The notes under the pieces: model-generated
Told to the model about the DNA's origin: nothing
The model's input: the letters and a program-made list of their open reading frames with translations, nothing else
Database searches by the model: none
Part shown: piece after piece, positions 59,470 to 64,000 of the stretch
Layout of the letters: each line of letters starts with the position of its first letter
Position numbering within the stretch: the first letter of the stretch is position 1
DNA from: Modicisalibacter muralis
GTDB taxonomy: Bacteria > Pseudomonadota > Gammaproteobacteria > Pseudomonadales > Halomonadaceae
DNA length: 64,000 bases
Direction of reading: 5' to 3'
NCBI RefSeq assembly: GCF_900102945.1
Contig: NZ_FNGI01000002.1
Span: 124,001 to 188,000 of the forward strand
Position numbers and translations under genes: made by a program

Positions 59470-59606
59470 AACCTCTGAAAAACGTAGGCGAGGCTGTCAC
59501 AGCAAGGCAAAAACAGGTGAAAAAGCGGAGTTTATATGTGAGTAAATGAGCATTATGAGCCTATTTTTAACGCCGCTGTGGCAGCGCAGGTAGTTTTTCA
59601 GAGGTT
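59470..59606. mobile_element. 137-bp MITE-like element with 14-bp terminal inverted repeats
   Basis: AACCTCTGAAAAAC (59470-59483) is the exact reverse complement of 59593-59606. The interior is AT-rich, has no sensible gene, and carries weaker inner inverted similarity (GCTGTCACAGC at left, CGCTGTGGCAGCG at right). Terminal CCTCTGAAAAA sequences occur at the ends of IS5-family-type elements as far as I recall. I see no clear target duplication. It sits 73 bases before the aldehyde dehydrogenase ATG and could supply promoter sequence. Confidence 0.65.
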
Positions 59607-59679
59607 TCGAAATATCATGGTCATGATGACGAGACATACGCAAAGCACCGAGAATCGTGACAATAACGAGGATAGCGGC

Positions 59680-61110
59680 ATGGGCATGGGCATGGGCATG
59701 GATATCGATAGCACAGCGACCGGCGAGCTCGACCGCCGCTTCGCGGCGCAGCGCCAGGCCTATCGCGACGACCCTTACCCGTCGCTTGCGAGCCGGCTCG
59801 AACGTCTTGCGCGCCTGGAGCGCATGACGCTGCATCACGCCGATGATATCGAACGCGCGATCGATCAGGATTTCGGCCATCGCTCGAAAGTCGAGACGCG
59901 CATGGCCGAGATCACCACGCTCAAGCAAGCGGTTCGCCATACCCGGCGCCACCTGAAGCGCTGGATGCGCGCCAAGCGAGCCGCCATCAACTGGCGCTTT
60001 TCGCCCGCCAGCGGGCAAGTTCACCGCCAGCCGCTCGGCGTGGTCGGGATCATCTCGCCCTGGAACTATCCCTGGAACCTGGCCATGCTGCCGGCGCTCG
60101 ATGCACTGGCGGCGGGCAATCGGGTGATGATCAAGCCCAGCGAACTGACACCGGCGACGTCGCGCCTGATGGCCGAGCTCGCCGCGCGCTATTTCACCCC
60201 AGAAGAGCTATGCGTGATCACCGGCGACGCCGAGATCGGTCGCGCCTTCGCCAGCCTGCCCTTCGATCATCTGCTGTTCACCGGCTCGACCGAGGTGGGG
60301 CGTCAGGTCGCGCAGGCCGCTGCCGCCAACCTGACCCCGGTGACGCTGGAACTGGGCGGCAAATCGCCGGTAATCATCGATACCGGTGTCGACCTGGCCG
60401 ACGCCGCGCGGCGTATCGCCTTCGGCAAGTGGCTCAACGCCGGCCAGACCTGCATCGCCCCGGATTACGTGCTGCTTCCCGAGCGCGACATGAAAGCGTT
60501 TGTCGAGGCACTCGAGATCACGGCCGCGCAGTTCTATCCCAATCCGGCCGCCAACAACGATGTCAGTGCGATCATCAGTCGGCGCCATCGTCAGCGGCTG
60601 ATCGAGATACGCGACGAGGCGGAGAACCACGGCTGCCGGGTGCTCGAACTGGGCGCCGACGCCGAGCAACTCGAGGCCAGCGGCAAGCTGCCGCCGACCT
60701 TGGTGCTGAACCCGCACCGGGAACTGCGCGTGATGCGCGAGGAAGTCTTCGGCCCGCTACTGCCGGTGATCGGCGTCAAGGATCTCGACGCCGCGATCGC
60801 CTTCGTCAATGCCCGACCGCATCCGCTGGCGCTATACGCCTTCAGCGACGATCCAGCGAGCCGTGAACGGCTGCTGACGCAGACCACCTCGGGCGGCATG
60901 GTGATCAACGACACGCTGTGGCACGTCGCCCAGGAGGCCATGCCGTTCGGCGGGGTCGGCGCCAGTGGCAGCGGGGCCTATCATGGCGAACAGGGTTTTC
61001 TCACCTTCAGCCATCAGCGCAGCGTATTTCACCAATCGCGGCGCAACGGCACGACGCTGGCGTACCCGCCTTATCGGCGCTGGTTGTTGAAGCTGCTACG
61101 GGTGATTTAA
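59680..61110 (+). CDS. calB: Coniferyl-aldehyde-dehydrogenase-type enzyme (CalB)
   Basis: This protein of about 476 residues belongs to the class 3-like aldehyde dehydrogenases that oxidise coniferyl and related aldehydes. Visible are VVGIISPWNYPWNLAMLPALDALAAGNRVMIKPSE, FTGSTEVG, ELGGKSPVII (catalytic glutamate) and NAGQTCIAPDYVLLP (catalytic cysteine). The N terminus has three ATGGGC repeats (MGMGMGM), giving several in-frame start codons; ATG 59680 follows GAGG. A longer frame to 59617 is less likely. A MITE-like element precedes the gene. Confidence 0.9.
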   Translation: MGMGMGMDIDSTATGELDRRFAAQRQAYRDDPYPSLASRLERLARLERMTLHHADDIERAIDQDFGHRSKVETRMAEITTLKQAVRHTRRHLKRWMRAKRAAINWRFSPASGQVHRQPLGVVGIISPWNYPWNLAMLPALDALAAGNRVMIKPSELTPATSRLMAELAARYFTPEELCVITGDAEIGRAFASLPFDHLLFTGSTEVGRQVAQAAAANLTPVTLELGGKSPVIIDTGVDLADAARRIAFGKWLNAGQTCIAPDYVLLPERDMKAFVEALEITAAQFYPNPAANNDVSAIISRRHRQRLIEIRDEAENHGCRVLELGADAEQLEASGKLPPTLVLNPHRELRVMREEVFGPLLPVIGVKDLDAAIAFVNARPHPLALYAFSDDPASRERLLTQTTSGGMVINDTLWHVAQEAMPFGGVGASGSGAYHGEQGFLTFSHQRSVFHQSRRNGTTLAYPPYRRWLLKLLRVI

Positions 61111-61116
61111 AACGCG

Positions 61117-62025
61117 CTACTCACCGTTCAGGGCCTCGTCCAGCGTCAACAGCGCCGCCTGCCATGAAGCGGCATCGGCGGCGGGGTCGTAGCCCACCGG
61201 CAGCCCATACTCCTCGGCGACTGCGTCGGCATGGGGATTGCTGAAACCGTGTTCGGCACCGGGATAATTGGTGATCTCGACGCTAGCGCCCTGGGCCTCT
61301 AGCGTACTGGTCATCGCCAGCAGCGCATCGCGCTTGACCAGCGTATCCGCGGCGCCATTGTGAATCTCGACGATGCCATCGAAAGGCTGCGGCTGGGTCA
61401 CCGCGCGGGTTGGGCTGCCGTGGAAGCTGATCGCCGCCTCGATCGGCATGCCGGCCAACGCCATGTTCATTACCACGCCGCCACCGAAGCAGTAACCGAT
61501 CGCCGCCATGCTTTCGCCAGCCACCGCCGGATGCTGGCTGAGCTTGACCATCGCTGCCTCGAGTCGAGCGCGCGCCGCCGGCCAATCCTGCATCACCCGT
61601 TTGGAGAACGCCCCGGCTTCATCGGGGTGCTCGGTGGTCTTGCCGCCACCGTACATATCGACCGCCAGCGCCACGAAACCCAGTGCCGCGAGTTGATCGG
61701 CGCGGGCGCGGGCGTAGTCGTCGAGCCCCCACCATTCATGCACCACCAGCACCGCCGGACGCGGTTGGTCGTCGGCGATGTTGCGTGCCAGATAGCCCTG
61801 ATAGGTTTCACCGCCGGTGGAATACTCGAATATCTCGCCCTTGACGCGCGGCCCCTCGACGACCTCTGCCTCGACGGCCGCCTGAACCAGGGGTTCGACC
61901 TCGGGCTGGACCTGATCCTGTGTCTGAACCTGGGATTGGACCTGCACCGGCGCATCGCCCTGAGCCAACACCGGCTCCATCAACAGAGCGGGGGCCAGGC
62001 ACAGCAGCTTGAAAAGGCTTCGCAT
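61117..62025 (-). CDS. Secreted dienelactone-hydrolase-family protein
   Basis: This 302-residue protein has a signal peptide (MRSLFKLLCLAPALLMEPVLA), then a low-complexity Val/Gln stretch (about residues 27-50) and a dienelactone hydrolase alpha/beta fold. The likely triad is Cys in AIGYCFGGG, Asp in NGAADTLV and His in PGAEHGFSN. Its natural substrate is unknown. A CAAGGAGAG site precedes the ATG at 62025. It converges on the aldehyde dehydrogenase with 6 bases between stops. Confidence 0.88.
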   Translation of the reverse strand: MRSLFKLLCLAPALLMEPVLAQGDAPVQVQSQVQTQDQVQPEVEPLVQAAVEAEVVEGPRVKGEIFEYSTGGETYQGYLARNIADDQPRPAVLVVHEWWGLDDYARARADQLAALGFVALAVDMYGGGKTTEHPDEAGAFSKRVMQDWPAARARLEAAMVKLSQHPAVAGESMAAIGYCFGGGVVMNMALAGMPIEAAISFHGSPTRAVTQPQPFDGIVEIHNGAADTLVKRDALLAMTSTLEAQGASVEITNYPGAEHGFSNPHADAVAEEYGLPVGYDPAADAASWQAALLTLDEALNGE

Positions 62026-62065
62026 GCAACGCTCTCCTTGCTTGGCATATTCTCCCTTCAGCCTA

Positions 62066-63754
62066 TCAGGAATCGCGAAACAACGCCTGATGAACCCGGT
62101 TACGGCCCTGACGCTTGGCGACATACAGCCCCATGTCGGCGCGGTGCATCAGGTCGTCAAGCGTCTCGCTGTCGAGACGCTCGGCGATCCCGAAACTGGC
62201 CGTAAAACTGAGCCATTCACCGTGAAATTCGACCCTGACATCCTCGAATTTCCTGCGCAGGCGCTCCGCCAGCACCGCCGATTCCTGTAGCGACTGCCCG
62301 CTCAGCACCAGCGCGAACTCCTCGCCGCCGATACGCCCGAAGATATCGTGAGAGCGCAAGGTACTGCGGCAAATCTCGCCCAGGCTGGCCAGCACCAGGT
62401 CGCCCGCCGCATGCCCCCAGGTGTCGTTGGTGGTCTTGAAATGGTCGATATCGAAGATCACCAGCGACAACCGCGATGGCATGCTGTCGCTGGATTCCAG
62501 GGTGGTTTTCAGACAACCCAGGAAGGCCCCGCGATTGAGCGCGCCGGTCAGGCTATCGGTGGTCGACAATTCATGCAGTTTCATCTCGCGCAGCTTGCGG
62601 TCGGTGATATCGCGAGAAACCGCCAGCAGCCACTCGTAGCGCCCACTGGCTGGATTGATATACGGCGAGCAATGCGTCTCCACCCAAACGTAATAGCCCT
62701 GGGCGTGACGCACCCGCAGCTCGAGTTGCAGATTGCTGCCCGCCCGCGAGGCTTCATGAATGCGACGTTGTATGCGTGGCGCGTCATCCGGCGGCAACAA
62801 TTCGATCAGCGCCAGCGAATGCAGTTCCTCGGCAGTATAGCCAAGCACGTTGCTGACCGAAGGCGAGGCGAAACGACACAGTCCGTCGACATCGATTAGC
62901 GTGATCAGGTCGCTGACGTTCTCGACGATAAAGCGATAGCGACGTTCGCTCTCGGCCAGCGCCAATTGGGCTTGCTTGCGCAGCGTGACGTCCTCGCAGA
63001 AACCGTGCCAAAGGATACTGCCATCGGCCTCGCGCTCCGGCGTGGCATGACCATAGACCCATAACTGATGACCATCGGGGTGGCGGTAGCGGAATTCGTG
63101 GCGCCACACGCTCATGCGCAGCGCGCTGCGATGAATGCTGCGCCATAATGCGTCGGTATCGTCGGGATGAACGCGTTCGATGGCAGTCTGTGGATTGTCG
63201 ACGATGGATGACGGCTGCAGGCCGAATAGGCGCTGCATGCCGGCGCTGACCAGTGGGAAATGCAACTGCCTGTCGGGCGTGAGCCGACATTGATAAAGCG
63301 TGCCCGGCACCTGTTCGCTAAGCTTTTCGAAACGCTCGAGCAGCGACTGGCGCCCGGTGACGTCGACCAGCGAGCCGACCAGCTCGGTGACTTCGCCACG
63401 GCCATCGCGATGCAGAACGATATCGTCCTGCAAATGATGCAGCGTGCCGTCGGTATGCCAGATCGTGTAATTGAGGCTGAGATGATCGGCGCCGTTACCA
63501 CGCGCTTCATGCAGCCGAGCCAGAACGTCCTGGCGCGAATGGCTGGCGAGCAGTTCCAGCCAGCGGTGGGGGGCATCGCGCAGAGCTTGGCGTTCGAGGC
63601 CGCACAATGAATGCACGTTGACGCCCAGATAATGCAAACGCCCCTGCCACCAATCGAAATCCGTGGCGTAGACCACGGCGGGAGAAGCGCATAACAGCGC
63701 ATCGAGAAAGCGCGGCAAAAGTTGCAGCGTCGATGATGCCGGCGGCATGTTCAT
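62066..63754 (-). CDS. PAS-domain diguanylate cyclase
   Basis: This 562-residue protein has three PAS-like sensor modules (about 20-130, 150-280 and 285-400) and a C-terminal GGDEF domain. The active-site loop reads GRIGGEEFALVLSG (GGEEF starting at residue 476), and the inhibitory RxxD site (RSHD) lies five residues before it, so it should make cyclic di-GMP and be product-inhibited. No membrane helix is evident, so it senses a cytoplasmic signal. No EAL domain. Confidence 0.93.
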   Translation of the reverse strand: MNMPPASSTLQLLPRFLDALLCASPAVVYATDFDWWQGRLHYLGVNVHSLCGLERQALRDAPHRWLELLASHSRQDVLARLHEARGNGADHLSLNYTIWHTDGTLHHLQDDIVLHRDGRGEVTELVGSLVDVTGRQSLLERFEKLSEQVPGTLYQCRLTPDRQLHFPLVSAGMQRLFGLQPSSIVDNPQTAIERVHPDDTDALWRSIHRSALRMSVWRHEFRYRHPDGHQLWVYGHATPEREADGSILWHGFCEDVTLRKQAQLALAESERRYRFIVENVSDLITLIDVDGLCRFASPSVSNVLGYTAEELHSLALIELLPPDDAPRIQRRIHEASRAGSNLQLELRVRHAQGYYVWVETHCSPYINPASGRYEWLLAVSRDITDRKLREMKLHELSTTDSLTGALNRGAFLGCLKTTLESSDSMPSRLSLVIFDIDHFKTTNDTWGHAAGDLVLASLGEICRSTLRSHDIFGRIGGEEFALVLSGQSLQESAVLAERLRRKFEDVRVEFHGEWLSFTASFGIAERLDSETLDDLMHRADMGLYVAKRQGRNRVHQALFRDS

Positions 63755-63840
63755 TCGGTCCCCTAACGTCCCCTGTGCCGCTGCATGCCGCTTTTCTATC
63801 GATAATCGCTAGCGACTTTGCCCATTCGACTCAGTCCCCT

Positions 63841-64000
63841 TCACCCACCTGACCGGGTCGCGGATTCCGCAACGGCGTTCGCCCCATCAATTGCATCGTC
63901 GGTCGATATCGTTCGACCGATAACGCAGGCTTGCACCAACTCATGCAACTCACGCACGGATAACGGCACTCGCGCTGGCGTTACCTGACCTTCCCAGATA
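63841..64000 (-). CDS. 3' end of an unidentified gene (cut by window edge)
   Basis: On the minus strand an open frame runs in from the window edge and ends at a TGA (63841-63843), giving 53 residues: IWEGQVTPARVPLSVREL, a middle LHELVQACVIGRTIS, and a tail ending ESATRSGG. Nothing in it lets me name the family. It runs codirectionally with the diguanylate cyclase gene, with 86 bases between. Confidence 0.4.
   Translation of the reverse strand, partial: IWEGQVTPARVPLSVRELHELVQACVIGRTISTDDAIDGANAVAESATRSGG

Noticed and set aside
59497-60024. 175-codon minus-strand frame covering the MITE-like element
   Set aside because: Most of it is antisense to the aldehyde dehydrogenase gene; no transposase motif is present.

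Overview
The window looks like a chromosomal stretch from a GC-rich, moderately halophilic gammaproteobacterium, most likely a member of the Halomonadaceae (Halomonas or a close relative). The best single pointer is the GH13 alpha-glucosidase at 13.6 kb: it has the 538-residue length of the Halomonas enzyme HaG and its nucleophile and acid/base fall at the same residue numbers (D202, E271). A cyo quinol oxidase, a TPP-riboswitch thiC, BaeSR-like and AcrR/MexAB-like systems and a Tsx/NupC/deo cluster fit the same group. I found no rRNA, tRNA, CRISPR array, prophage or complete insertion sequence.

Layout. 0-6.5 kb: an Lrp/AsnC regulator, an ABC exporter behind a promoter of MerR/SoxR type, a YadG/YadH-type ABC pair, then a mosaic in which the 3' end of yadH recurs twice more (about 93% and 88% identical by hand count), with a nicotinamidase gene, a PaiB-like gene and an MFS-transporter remnant lying between the copies. 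6.5-10.2 kb: an old-yellow-enzyme oxidoreductase, a LysE-family exporter, a DUF3108-like periplasmic protein and a LysO-like exporter. 10.4-17.5 kb: a trehalose/alpha-glucoside operon (binding protein, two permeases, alpha-glucosidase, ATPase) with its LacI-type regulator and a LacI-type operator in front. 17.6-19.7 kb: a two-component system. 19.8-28.9 kb: a SPOR-tailed D,D-carboxypeptidase, aldehyde dehydrogenase, glutathione transferase, two EamA exporters, a VOC protein, an LpxL-type acyltransferase and a PQQ-type sugar dehydrogenase. 29-32.4 kb: TPP riboswitch and thiC, then a class V aminotransferase. 32.5-37.9 kb: cyoABCDE plus a Yip1-family gene, all on the minus strand.

38-47.6 kb: a PmtA-like methyltransferase, then a nucleoside salvage locus: a DeoR repressor divergent from tsx-nupC-deoC-deoA-deoB-cdd. 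deoB has lost about 250 internal codons and changes frame, so the pathway is cut at phosphopentomutase. The next minus-strand gene, a glutaredoxin, is frameshifted in a run of seven G. A CsbD-like stress protein follows, then a tightly overlapping trio: a TerB/J-domain protein with a His-rich linker, a J-like membrane protein without HPD, and YnfA. 47.6-64 kb: a large MscS-type channel, an LpxR-like outer-membrane protein, an RND pump with a divergent TetR repressor and AcrR-like operator, a KefB/C-type antiporter, a COG3146 acyltransferase-fold protein, a MITE-like 137-bp element in front of a coniferyl-aldehyde-dehydrogenase-type gene, a secreted dienelactone hydrolase, a PAS-GGDEF diguanylate cyclase and the 3' end of an unidentified gene.

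No clearly new multi-gene system is proven here. The most unusual structures are the triplicated yadH 3' ends with cargo between them, the deoB deletion with an adjacent frameshifted glutaredoxin, the overlapping TerB-J/J-like/YnfA operon, the MITE-like element and the MerR-type promoter of the first ABC exporter. All identities and motif positions were read by eye; no database search was run.
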